A stretch of DNA of 64,000 nucleotides from Acetivibrio sp. MSJd-27 (GTDB taxonomy: Bacteria > Bacillota > Clostridia > UMGS1840 > HGM11507), in the NCBI RefSeq assembly GCF_018918095.1, contig NZ_JAHLPV010000013.1:1-64000 (forward strand), read 5' to 3'. Positions 19,470 to 27,467 of this stretch are shown here, one piece after another. The notes beneath the pieces were generated by a model. It ran no database searches and had not been told where the DNA came from. It saw only the letters and a list, made by a program, of their open reading frames with translations. The translations under genes were made by a program, and so were the position numbers. Positions within the stretch are counted from its first letter, which is position 1. The number at the start of each line of letters is the position of its first letter.

Positions 19470-21272
19470 GTGGTTAAAAAATTAATTTCGACAATCGCCG
19501 CTGTTACGCTGCTGTTCTCCACCTTTGTGATCGGATTTGGCGCGTCAAGCTTTTCTGATTTGGATGAGACAAAATACAGCTGGGCGATCCAGCAGATTAC
19601 CGCAATGGCGCAAAAAGGTATTATAAACGGTTATCCGGACGGTACCTATATGCCGGAAAACAAAGTGACGCAGAATGAAATGATGCTCTTAATCGCCAGA
19701 ATCCTCGGTTCCAGCGATTCAGTATATGCAGAGCACAAGGACGAGATCAAGGGCCTGTATGCGGAGGATCTCTCCGGTCTTACCCTTCCTTATCCCTATG
19801 AGGTTTCCTTCCTTCTGTACAGAGGGATTCTGACACTTGACGAGGTGGAAAATATCGTCAACAACATTGGCATTAACCAACCGGTCAAACGTTATGAGGC
19901 TGCCATTTATCTGACAAAGGTGATGAACCAGTATGATTATGTCAGCGACAATTACGATTCCAATACCGGCTATTCGGATGAATCCAGCATTCCTACCAGT
20001 GCCAGGAAATTTGTGAAATATGTAAAAGATGAAGGGCTGATGCTGGGGATGACGGCAACCACTTTTGATCCCAACTATGATGTGACAAGAGCGCAGGCAG
20101 CTGTTCTTCTGTACCGTGCAATGGAAAAACAGAATATTATGTTTACATATGGCTCACTCTACAAAATATCTTCGGACAAGTTGACTCTGGAAGCCTCCAA
20201 CGGTAAAACCACACAGTATGATATCAGCAGTCTGACCACGTTCGCCTTAAACGGGGAAACGGTCGACAAAGAAGAGTTGAAGATTGACGAAAATGTTATC
20301 GTTATGTTCCAGGACGGCATGGTCTTCCGTGTCGAAATGCTTTATGAGGCTCCCACCGTATCCAACACAGTAAAAGGTGAGGTTACCGCTGTCAACACGG
20401 GAGCTACCAATACGGTGAAGCTCATCGACCAGACAGACGGCGTCACAAAAACCTATCAGGCTCTCAGTACCTGCGAGGTTTATGTTGACGGTTCCAAGGC
20501 AACGCTTTCCGTGGTCCGTACGCGGGACTATGCAACCCTCTCTCTTGATGAAAATGATATCGTTATTCGAATTGATATTGAGGACAGCACCTCTGAATTT
20601 TCCGGCGGTACAATCGAATCCATTGAGCTGGAAAATGATTTGAAAGTAAAAATCAAACGAGACAGCGGTAAAACAGAGACCTATCTGACAAAATCGGAAG
20701 TCGTCATCAAGCGCAATGGCTCTGACGCTACTTTCCGCGATGTGGTAAAAGGCGATACCATTGTCCGGTGCGTCACAAATTACGGAAGGATTACTCGTCT
20801 GGAAGTAAAAAGTGAAATCGGCACACTGAATGGAAAGATCGAGGAAATTGTAATTTCCGCTGATCCAAGTGTTGTTATCTCCGGAAAACGCTACAGTCTC
20901 AATAAGAATATTAAGATTCTTGTGGACGGCGCAGAGGAAGATGTCTATTCCCTCCGTCTGGATATGTCCGCAAAAGTTACAACCGACAGCGGCACTGTCA
21001 CAAAGATTGAGGTTTCAAAAGTCACCTCTGAGGTTGCACAGGTTTCCGGTAACGTGGAATCAGTCAATACCTCTTACGGATATATCAATCTGAAGCTGAC
21101 CGACGGCACTACCAAACAGATTTTTGTCAACTCCAGAAATACGACGATAACGGATAATTCTACTGGAACCACAAAACGTCTGCAGGATATTAAACCCGGT
21201 GATTTTATCATCGTTGTTGGAAAATCGGTCAACGGTGCCTTTGAAGCACAAACCATTGTCATTGCAAATTAA
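19470..21272 (+). CDS. SLH-domain surface protein with repeated small beta domains
   Basis: The GTG start follows AAGGAGG. The 600 residues begin with a signal peptide (VKKLISTIAAVTLLFSTFVI). Three S-layer homology units follow at about residues 28-215 (SFSDLDETKYSWAIQQITAM, GIINGYPDGTYMPENKVTQN, GLMLGMTATTFDPNYDVTRA). SLH domains bind pyruvylated secondary cell-wall polymers. The C-terminal ~370 residues carry several repeats of a small beta-rich motif (VKGEVTAVNTGATNTVKL, GTLNGKIEEIVISADP, VSGNVESVNTSYGYINLKL). It is probably a wall-anchored structural protein, transcribed alone between its own promoter and a terminator. Confidence 0.9.
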   Translation: MVKKLISTIAAVTLLFSTFVIGFGASSFSDLDETKYSWAIQQITAMAQKGIINGYPDGTYMPENKVTQNEMMLLIARILGSSDSVYAEHKDEIKGLYAEDLSGLTLPYPYEVSFLLYRGILTLDEVENIVNNIGINQPVKRYEAAIYLTKVMNQYDYVSDNYDSNTGYSDESSIPTSARKFVKYVKDEGLMLGMTATTFDPNYDVTRAQAAVLLYRAMEKQNIMFTYGSLYKISSDKLTLEASNGKTTQYDISSLTTFALNGETVDKEELKIDENVIVMFQDGMVFRVEMLYEAPTVSNTVKGEVTAVNTGATNTVKLIDQTDGVTKTYQALSTCEVYVDGSKATLSVVRTRDYATLSLDENDIVIRIDIEDSTSEFSGGTIESIELENDLKVKIKRDSGKTETYLTKSEVVIKRNGSDATFRDVVKGDTIVRCVTNYGRITRLEVKSEIGTLNGKIEEIVISADPSVVISGKRYSLNKNIKILVDGAEEDVYSLRLDMSAKVTTDSGTVTKIEVSKVTSEVAQVSGNVESVNTSYGYINLKLTDGTTKQIFVNSRNTTITDNSTGTTKRLQDIKPGDFIIVVGKSVNGAFEAQTIVIAN

Positions 21273-21275
21273 TTC

Positions 21276-21308
21276 AAAAGGGAACGGTTGACCGTTCCCT
21301 TTTCTTTA
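21276..21308 (+). terminator. Rho-independent terminator of the SLH gene
   Basis: AAAAGGGAACGGT (21276-21288) pairs with ACCGTTCCCTTTT (21291-21303) and is followed by CTTT. It starts 4 nt after the stop codon. Confidence 0.85.
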
Positions 21309-21313
21309 TCATT

Positions 21314-21434
21314 ATAACTAAATGAAGATGTCCCCCGCCTCTTCTATAGGCGGCGGGCTTCACTTCATTTTTTCAGCGGGGGTGCAATCCCCCACTGAAA
21401 ACGTTGAATGACGGGACGAAAGTCCCTTATTGAA
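21314..21434 (-). repeat. Interspersed triple-hairpin element, copy D
   Basis: On the + strand it begins ATAACTAAATGAAGATGT and ends CCCTTATTGAA, in the same orientation as copy B. The stems are CCCGCC...GGCGGG, TTCAGCGGGGG...CCCCCACTGAA and GGGAC...GTCCC. Over the right third, copies B and D share long near-identical runs (AACGTTGAATGACGGGACG). It directly follows the SLH terminator, upstream of the HAD gene. Confidence 0.78.
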
Positions 21435-21571
21435 CAAAATGAAATGCTTTTTGTACAGTGTGCGACAAAAGCCACGATACAAGCGTTTTAGCCTTGTGAA
21501 GCAGAAGCATATGAGCAAGGCTTTATCGTATGAAACCATCAAAGCGGAATACAATAGAAAAGGAACGGATC

Positions 21572-22237
21572 ATGTATCAAAATATTTTTTTCGATTTGGA
21601 CGGAACTCTGGTCAACACCGAGGAAGGAATTCAAAACGGTATCGAATATGCAAGAACACAATTGGATTTACCCAAACTGCCCTCCCCTATTCAAAAGAAA
21701 TTCATAGGACCTCCCCTCCATTTGTCCTTTGAAACCTATTACGGACTGGATAGTGAAACCGCATTGGAAGCCGTAGCTATTTACCGACAGTATTACAATG
21801 AAAAAGGACAATTGGAATGCGCTCTCTATGATGGGATTTTACCCCTTCTAAACCAGCTGTGCCAAGCGGGTTTTCATCTCTATGTCGCTACCTCCAAACC
21901 CACAGTCTTTGCACAGTCCATTCTCAAATCTTTTCAAATTTCATCCTGTTTTCAAAAAATTCAAGGAAGCGTTTTAAAGAATCCCGCCTCCTCAGCAAAA
22001 TCTGCTGTCATTGGCAGTTTACTTCATGAAAACAATTTGAAAAAATCCGAAACCCTCATGATAGGTGACACGAAATTTGATGCGGAGGGAGCTATGCAGA
22101 CGGAAATTGATTTTCTTGCTGTGCTCTATGGTTTCGGCGAAGAAGACAGTTTTGCTCCATTTCCCCGCATAGGAACAGCACCGACTGTACAATCCATCGC
22201 GTCATTTCTAACAAACGGCCAAAGTATCAAAAAGTAA
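21572..22237 (+). CDS. HAD-family phosphatase (phosphoglycolate phosphatase-like)
   Basis: The ATG at 21572 follows AAAAGGAACGG and gives MYQNIFFDLDGTLVNTEEG, placing motif I (DLDGT) at residue 8. Motif II (TSKPT) is near residue 110, the lysine motif lies in KNPASSAKS, and motif III (GDTKFDAEGA) is near residue 172. The 221 residues include a helical cap of the PGP/Gph type. It would dephosphorylate a small phosphometabolite in the cytoplasm. Substrate unknown. The small DUF951 gene follows after 12 nt. Confidence 0.88.
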   Translation: MYQNIFFDLDGTLVNTEEGIQNGIEYARTQLDLPKLPSPIQKKFIGPPLHLSFETYYGLDSETALEAVAIYRQYYNEKGQLECALYDGILPLLNQLCQAGFHLYVATSKPTVFAQSILKSFQISSCFQKIQGSVLKNPASSAKSAVIGSLLHENNLKKSETLMIGDTKFDAEGAMQTEIDFLAVLYGFGEEDSFAPFPRIGTAPTVQSIASFLTNGQSIKK

Positions 22238-22249
22238 GGAGGATTTTGT

Positions 22250-22432
22250 TTGGATATTCAAATCGGCGATATTGTCACTCTCAAAAAACCGCATCCCTGC
22301 AAAAGCTATGACTTTAAAGTGCTTCGCACAGGTGCGGATATCGGCATCAAATGTCTGGGCTGCGGACACTATATGCTTCTGCCCAGAAATAAACTAACAA
22401 AAAGTATCAAAGCCATTAACCGGCAGCAGTAA
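22250..22432 (+). CDS. DUF951 family small protein
   Basis: This 60-residue protein starts at a TTG preceded by AAGGAGG. It has the DUF951 pattern: DIVTLKKPHPCKSYDF, TGADIGIKCLGCGHY and LPRNKL, with cysteines in CLGC. The family is widespread in Bacillota and uncharacterised; a nucleic-acid-binding role has been suggested for related proteins. It is the second gene after the HAD phosphatase and ends at a strong terminator. Confidence 0.88.
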   Translation: MDIQIGDIVTLKKPHPCKSYDFKVLRTGADIGIKCLGCGHYMLLPRNKLTKSIKAINRQQ

Positions 22433-22440
22433 CAAAAACA

Positions 22441-22470
22441 AAAAAGATGGGGAGTCCCATCTTTTTCCTT
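22441..22470 (+). terminator. Terminator between DUF951 and fabG (bidirectional)
   Basis: AAAAAGATGGG (22441-22451) pairs with CCCATCTTTTT (22456-22466) across a GAGT loop. A and T runs on either side let it serve both convergent genes. Confidence 0.88.
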
Positions 22471-22471
22471 T

Positions 22472-23197
22472 TTAAATTACAATTCCCCCGTTTGGACTCA
22501 GTACCTGCCCTGTAATAAAATTCGCTTGCTGTGAGGAAAGAAAATGAATTGCCTCCGCAATATCCTGCGGTGTCCCCAGTTTTTCCAAAGGGGTTTCCTC
22601 CCTGAGCTCCTGCAGGATATTTTCCTGCAAATGGGCATTCATATCCGTTGCAATCACGCCCGGCGCCACACAGTTCACACAAATACCGGAGGGGCCAAGC
22701 TCCTTTGCCAGTGCTTTTGTAAAACCGATGACCGCCGCTTTGGAAGCGGAATAATGTACCTCGCAGGAAGCGCCTGTCATGCCCCAGATAGAGGATATGT
22801 TTACAATCTTACCCTTTTTTTCATGAATCATGCCGGGCAGAACAGCTTTCGTCACCAGATACATCCCCTTGACATTGACATCAAACATCCTATCCCAGTC
22901 TTCCTCTGTAATATCGGAGAACAGTTTCTGTTCCGCAATGCCCGCATTATTGATCAGCACATCGATTTTTCCAAAAGCATTCAGAGCCTTCTGTACCATA
23001 TGCTCCACATCCCTTGCTTTTGAGATATCCGCCCGGCAAAGAAGCACTTCCGTCTTCAGTGATTCCCTCAGTGCTCTTATTTTTTCTTCATTTTTCTGGT
23101 AATTTAGAATCAGACGACAGCCATCCTGTGCAAATCTTTTTGCGGCAGCCGCGCCAATTCCGCGGGAAGCGCCGGTAATCAGAACTGTCTGTTTCAA
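22472..23197 (-). CDS. fabG: SDR family reductase, FabG-like (3-oxoacyl-ACP reductase)
   Basis: This classical short-chain dehydrogenase has the NAD(P) motif TGASRGIG near residue 8, NNAG near 83, catalytic S in NISSIWG, and YxxxK in HYSASKAAV near 148. Its length (241 residues) and the C-terminal ITGQVLSPNGG fit FabG. I chose the TTG start at 23197 because AGGAG lies 8 nt upstream; an ATG at 23233 would run into the CRISPR remnant. It probably reduces a 3-oxoacyl thioester or similar ketone. The other fatty-acid synthesis genes are absent here, so another SDR substrate is possible. The gene follows directly on the CRISPR array, in the array's transcription direction. Confidence 0.8.
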   Translation of the reverse strand: MKQTVLITGASRGIGAAAAKRFAQDGCRLILNYQKNEEKIRALRESLKTEVLLCRADISKARDVEHMVQKALNAFGKIDVLINNAGIAEQKLFSDITEEDWDRMFDVNVKGMYLVTKAVLPGMIHEKKGKIVNISSIWGMTGASCEVHYSASKAAVIGFTKALAKELGPSGICVNCVAPGVIATDMNAHLQENILQELREETPLEKLGTPQDIAEAIHFLSSQQANFITGQVLSPNGGIVI

Positions 23198-23208
23198 AGA
23201 TTTTTCTC

Positions 23209-24383
23209 CTGCCTTTCCACACGTCTTGTGCAAGGCGTGTCTTTATCATATGCAATAATGACCGATTTTTTGAGTTTTCAATCCACATGCCTCATGCGAG
23301 GCGTGACTGCGAAGAAATCTTATCGCGCAAAACATATGAGATTTCAATCCACACGCCTCATGCGAGGCGTGACTGGTTTTGTAACCATAGAGCACATCCA
23401 TAGACAATTTCAATCCACACGCCTCATGCGAGGCGTGACATGCAATGACCCATTTTGGTCAGACGGAAGCAATATATTTCAATCCACACGCCTCATGCGA
23501 GGCGTGACCGCAGGAAGGAGACTACTATCTTACCACAATGGATTTCAATCCACACGCCTCATGCGAGGCGTGACTTAACGATCATTTCTTCGTCCTCCCC
23601 ATCAAACCATTTCAATCCACACGCCTCATGCGAGGCGTGACAACCAATCCAGACAATCCGCATCACTGGTTCAAGGATTTCAATCCACACGCCTCATGCG
23701 AGGCGTGACTGCTTGCCTACAAAAATCAGAATGGGGTTTCGCTATTTCAATCCACACGCCTCATGCGAGGCGTGACAACACCTTGCCTGACTGGAATCAT
23801 TGACCTTTCTCCATTTCAATCCACACGCCTCATGCGAGGCGTGACCGGAAAAACAACCGCTTCGGATATGGAAACGAACCATTTCAATCCACACGCCTCA
23901 TGCGAGGCGTGACCTGAAGGTACCATAGCTGATTATGTGACAGTGACATTTCAATCCACACGCCTCATGCGAGGCGTGACTTAAGTACATACAGGGATAT
24001 GACAACATTGTTGTTATTTCAATCCACACGCCTCATGCGAGGCGTGACTTCCCCATCCCGATCCGAGAACCGGTGATATGATATTTCAATCCACACGCCT
24101 CATGCGAGGCGTGACCCCTGCAATAATCGCATGTGCCGCATCGTTTTGATTTCAATCCACACGCCTCATGCGAGGCGTGACCGTTCGCGTATCAAATTTT
24201 GAAGAGTTAAGCAGAATTTCAATCCACACGCCTCATGCGAGGCGTGACATCGCAAGATGTGGGAAAGCATACGCAAAAAAATATTTCAATCCACACGCCT
24301 CATGCGAGGCGTGACGCGGCGTCCATAGGAGCCAAATACAATGTTGCAGAATTTCAATCCACACGCCTCATGCGAGGCGTGAC
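23209..24383 (-). CRISPR. CRISPR array, type I-C-like repeat, 17 spacers
   Basis: Seventeen 33-nt repeats start at 23275, 23341, 23407, 23476, 23542, 23609, 23677, 23744, 23813, 23881, 23948, 24016, 24083, 24149, 24216, 24283 and 24351. An eighteenth, degenerate copy lies at 23209-23241 (about 23 of 33 matches). Spacers are 33-36 nt. On the + strand the repeat starts ATTTCAATCCAC and ends GGCGTGAC around the palindrome ACGCCTC-ATGC-GAGGCGT. Its complement, starting GTCACGCC and ending GGATTGAAAT, is the usual type I-C form. The repeat at 23275 has two changes, so the low-coordinate end is the trailer and the leader lies at 24384. No cas genes are in the window. Confidence 0.97.
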
Positions 24384-24550
24384 AGCAAAAACACACAAAT
24401 TTTCTACTCTGCTCTGTGCAAAAATACCAAAAAAGTCAGTATAAAATGATAAAAAGCACTGCTTTGTTAAAAATTCTCTTGTATTTTTGTAAGAAAATCA
24501 GTGCGAATCCTCCTGTAACCTCATGTTCACTTAAGGTTCGCACCAGCTTT
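24384..24550 (-). promoter_or_regulatory. CRISPR leader
   Basis: This AT-rich, gene-free stretch adjoins the conserved-repeat end of the array. It contains an inverted repeat, GTGCGAATCC (24501-24510) with GGTTCGCAC (24535-24543), resembling the GGTGCGAACC...GGTTCGCACC element I associate with type I-C leaders. Transcription would run leftward into the array. The exact promoter is not resolved. Confidence 0.75.
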
Positions 24551-25057
24551 TCAAACGATAAGAACCTTTTCAATCTCCGCCACATACATCGTGTGATAAT
24601 CACTATTTGGATACCAACGCTCACAGATGGACGAATCCAAAAAGCATTCCTTTTGATACTCCTGCTGATAAAGCTTTTTGCAGATCAACACGGTATCTGC
24701 CTCTGCAAAATAGGGAATTTCGTTCTCCTCTGCCACAGTCAGCCCTGTTTTTGAAATTTTCTTCTCATCTCGTCCCGAAACAGACCCCAGATAACTGAGC
24801 TTTTCCTTGTACGCTCCGTCCAAAAAGGACAAAGAAAAGGAATCGGAAGCATCAATAAATTCCTTTGTATACCGCTGGGGACGGATAACCACAAAAGCAA
24901 CATTTTTCCCCCACATCACCCCAAGGCCGCCCCAGGATGCCGTCATTGTATTTACTTTATCTCCTTTTTTGGCTGTAACCAACATCCACTCTTTTCCTAT
25001 CATTTGAAAAGGTGTCTTTTGCAGCTGCTCCGGTGCAATTTCATGAAAATTTTTCAT
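24551..25057 (-). CDS. Flavin reductase-like FMN-binding protein
   Basis: The ATG at 25057 (168 residues) follows AAAGAGG and comes one nt after the coaX stop codon, so translation is probably coupled. The pattern WMLVTAKKGDKVNTMTASWG (about residues 19-38) followed by VAFVVIRPQRYTKEFIDASD and FSLSFLD is the flavin reductase-like FMN-binding domain. Members are small flavoproteins with varied redox roles. The longer upstream frame is part of coaX. The gene ends right at the CRISPR leader. Confidence 0.82.
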   Translation of the reverse strand: MKNFHEIAPEQLQKTPFQMIGKEWMLVTAKKGDKVNTMTASWGGLGVMWGKNVAFVVIRPQRYTKEFIDASDSFSLSFLDGAYKEKLSYLGSVSGRDEKKISKTGLTVAEENEIPYFAEADTVLICKKLYQQEYQKECFLDSSICERWYPNSDYHTMYVAEIEKVLIV

Positions 25058-25058
25058 T

Positions 25059-25847
25059 TTATAACCTCTTTTCTCCATTTTCTTTTTGATTCTTTTCATA
25101 CAGAATGCGCAGTCCGTCCAGTAAGAGGCTCTTATCATAAATCATTTGATGGCTGCAGTAGCGTATGATATATCCGGCGGGACTGCCGGTTGCAATGACC
25201 GTCAATTTTTCTCCCATTTCCCGTCGATAACGCTCCACCATTCCGTCCAGCATGCTTGCAGTGCCATAGACAATACCAGATTTCATACATTCCACCGTGT
25301 TTGCTCCGATGACATTTTTCGGTGCTTCCAAGCTAATTTGAGGCAGCTGGGCAGTTTTCTCCACCAAGCTGTTGAGCATAATGTTTACCCCCGGCATAAT
25401 AGAGCCCCCGATAAAAGCACCCGTGTCATCCAAAGCGGATATCGTAGTCGCCGTGCCCATGTCAAAGACAATGGACGGTGCCGGATATTTCTCCAATGCC
25501 CCCACCGACACACAGACCAGATTTGCTCCGAGCTGCCCCGGATTATCGATCTTGATGTTCAGTCCGGTTTTGATCCCAGGACCGACAACCAGTGCTTCCA
25601 CTCCGCATACCATTTTGACAGCGCGCAAAAAGATAGTTATCATCTGAGGAACCACCGAACCGATAATTCCGCCGGTAATCTCCTCTCTGCGCACCCCATA
25701 CAGTTCTAAAAGAGAGCCCAGAATAATCGTGTACTCATCGTCCGTCTTTGCCGTATCCGTGCTGATTCTGGATTTAAAAACCAGCTTTTCTCCGTCATAC
25801 ACCCCGATCACCGCATGGATATTGCCGATGTCCACTGCTAAAATCAT
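25059..25847 (-). CDS. coaX: Type III pantothenate kinase
   Basis: The ATG at 25847 follows AGGAGG with 7-nt spacing. The 262-residue protein shows the CoaX ASKHA motifs: MILAVDIGNIHAVIGVYDG at the start, a GxxVVP-type loop (GSVVPQM), FDMGTATTISALD near residue 125 and GGSIMPGVNIM near 145. It phosphorylates pantothenate, the first committed step of coenzyme A synthesis, in the cytoplasm. The open frame continues upstream through the divergent ferredoxin promoter and is not used. It is translated with the flavin reductase gene. Confidence 0.95.
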   Translation of the reverse strand: MILAVDIGNIHAVIGVYDGEKLVFKSRISTDTAKTDDEYTIILGSLLELYGVRREEITGGIIGSVVPQMITIFLRAVKMVCGVEALVVGPGIKTGLNIKIDNPGQLGANLVCVSVGALEKYPAPSIVFDMGTATTISALDDTGAFIGGSIMPGVNIMLNSLVEKTAQLPQISLEAPKNVIGANTVECMKSGIVYGTASMLDGMVERYRREMGEKLTVIATGSPAGYIIRYCSHQMIYDKSLLLDGLRILYEKNQKENGEKRL

Positions 25848-25926
25848 GGAAGAACCTCCTAAACATTCATATTTTTTATTATATCTTTTTATGCGTAAAA
25901 TGTCAACGCAGAAGGAATACATGCTA

Positions 25927-25955
25927 TTGTAATCGGATTCCGGATATGATAGAAT
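25927..25955 (+). promoter_or_regulatory. Promoter of the membrane ferredoxin gene
   Basis: TTGTAA (25927-25932) and TAGAAT (25950-25955) are separated by 17 nt, 34 nt before the start codon. Confidence 0.6.
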
Positions 25956-25989
25956 AATAAAAAATAATGTATAGAACGGAGTGAAAACA

Positions 25990-26817
25990 ATGAGAAAGTC
26001 TCTCACGGCTCTAATTCTGTGGTTTCTGTTTGAAAGCATTGCCGTTTCGCTTTGGCTTACAATGGACAATCCGTTTTACCTGTTCAATTTCTCTTACATC
26101 GGAACCTGCCTTGCTCTAGGCATTTTTCTTTATACCAAAAAGCTGAAATATGCCAGAAATATGGTGCAGTTTGCAGTCGGTCTTTATATGCTGTTTTACC
26201 TTGGAATTTTTTCAAAGGAAAATATGCAGATAGAAGGCTTTTGGTATTATCTGTTCCTCGGCGTCTTTGAAGCTGCTGTCATCCACTACGCCGTCGCCAA
26301 GCTTTTCGGACCTCTGTTCTTCGGCCGCGGATGGTGCGGATACGCCTGCTGGACGGCCATGGTTTTGGATTTACTCCCCTATAAAATACCGGATCGCCCG
26401 CGGAAAAAGCTCGGTTTTCTCCGCTATATCACATTTGCTCTTTCCCTGCTGTTTGTCACCCTTCTGTTTCTTACAGGCGTTCCCGAAAAGGATAAAATCA
26501 TTTACCGAAGCTTTCTCATCGGCAATCTTCTCTACTATACTGCCGGGATTTTGCTCGCTTTTTTATACAGGGATAACAGGGCTTTCTGCAAGTATATCTG
26601 CCCGGTTACCGTTTTTCTGAAGCCCGCAAGCTATTTCTCACTGCTCCGGATAAAAAATGATAAAACAAAATGCGTCTCCTGCGGTAGGTGCCGAAAAATC
26701 TGTCCAATGAATGTAGATATGACAGACAATGCCCGCAGAAGACGCAATGGAACCGAGTGTATTCTCTGCTTACAGTGCATTGAGGAATGTCCCCATAAAG
26801 CACTTTATCTCTCCTGA
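25990..26817 (+). CDS. Membrane-bound 4Fe-4S ferredoxin (NapH/YccM-like)
   Basis: This 275-residue protein has about five hydrophobic helices, a cytoplasmic GRGWCGYACWTAMVLDLLPY loop near residue 110 and a C-terminal double ferredoxin motif (CVSCGRCRKICP and CILCLQCIEECP). That matches the NapH/CcoG/YccM group of membrane electron-transfer proteins. I chose the ATG at 25990 because of GGAG 8 nt upstream; a GTG at 25981 is possible. It would pass electrons between the membrane and a soluble partner, which is not evident nearby. Its 3' end overlaps the convergent GntR gene by 13 nt. Confidence 0.85.
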   Translation: MRKSLTALILWFLFESIAVSLWLTMDNPFYLFNFSYIGTCLALGIFLYTKKLKYARNMVQFAVGLYMLFYLGIFSKENMQIEGFWYYLFLGVFEAAVIHYAVAKLFGPLFFGRGWCGYACWTAMVLDLLPYKIPDRPRKKLGFLRYITFALSLLFVTLLFLTGVPEKDKIIYRSFLIGNLLYYTAGILLAFLYRDNRAFCKYICPVTVFLKPASYFSLLRIKNDKTKCVSCGRCRKICPMNVDMTDNARRRRNGTECILCLQCIEECPHKALYLS

Positions 26818-27467
26818 GAAATATGATTCAGAAAATTCTCTCGGGCATTTGCAATGTGCTGCCGTGTCAGCACCCGTGCTTTCTCCCCATCGTGCTGAGC
26901 AACCGCCTCATAGATATCCCTGTGCTCTTTTACGGAAAGTGCTGTTCTGCCCCCGCTTTTGAAAGAGAGTTCTCTAGCCTTTTGAATATAATTGTGGAAA
27001 TTAGTAAGGGTATGTTTTAAAGGACGGCTGCGGGAAGCGTCATAAATGGTTTCATGAAACTTCCGATCCAGCTGCCATACCTGCAGAACATCATTTTTTT
27101 GTGCATAAAATTCCTGTAATTCTATAATTTCTTTCAGCTTCTCCAACTCTTTCCCATTGATTTTCTGAGCCGCCCACTCACAGGCAAGTCCCTCAATGGA
27201 CATACGGATGGTGTAAATATCCTCAATGTCCTTTTGCGAAATTCCAACCACAACCGTTCCTTTGTTGGGCACGCTTTGAACCAATCCCTCCAGTTCCAGC
27301 TGACGGAGTGCCTCCCTTACCGGGGTACGGCTGACCCCCAGTTCGGCGGACAGTCCAAGCTCTGTCAGGCTGTCTCCGGCGGCGTAAGTCCCGCCCAGAA
27401 TGGCCTGCTCTATCGCTTCAAATACCTTTCCTCCCAAAGAAGCGTGATTCCATTCAATCTTTTTCAT
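26805..27467 (-). CDS. GntR-family regulator (FadR subfamily, FCD domain)
   Basis: This 220-residue protein has an N-terminal winged helix (SAELGVSRTPVREALRQLEL near residues 39-58) and a C-terminal all-helical FCD domain (about 75-215) with DRKFHETIY and HRDIYEAV, which bind metal or carboxylate ligands in this family. The start codon overlaps the citrate-synthase stop codon (ATGA), so it is co-translated. A TTGTATACAA palindrome over the operon promoter at 28858 is the likely operator, suggesting autoregulation by an organic acid. Confidence 0.9.
   Translation of the reverse strand: MKKIEWNHASLGGKVFEAIEQAILGGTYAAGDSLTELGLSAELGVSRTPVREALRQLELEGLVQSVPNKGTVVVGISQKDIEDIYTIRMSIEGLACEWAAQKINGKELEKLKEIIELQEFYAQKNDVLQVWQLDRKFHETIYDASRSRPLKHTLTNFHNYIQKARELSFKSGGRTALSVKEHRDIYEAVAQHDGEKARVLTRQHIANARENFLNHISQER

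Noticed and set aside
23228-23578. A 116-residue frame with repeated STRLMRGVT
   Set aside because: It is the translation of CRISPR repeats and spacers, not a repeat protein; other frames within 23.2-24.4 kb are the same artefact.
23242-24350. Self-targeting spacers within the window
   Set aside because: I compared spacer sequences by eye with the rest of the window and saw no match; only a computed search would be decisive.
25848-26069. Longer CoaX start with 74 extra residues
   Set aside because: It overlaps the divergent ferredoxin promoter and start; AGGAGG directly precedes the ATG at 25847, where the CoaX fold begins.
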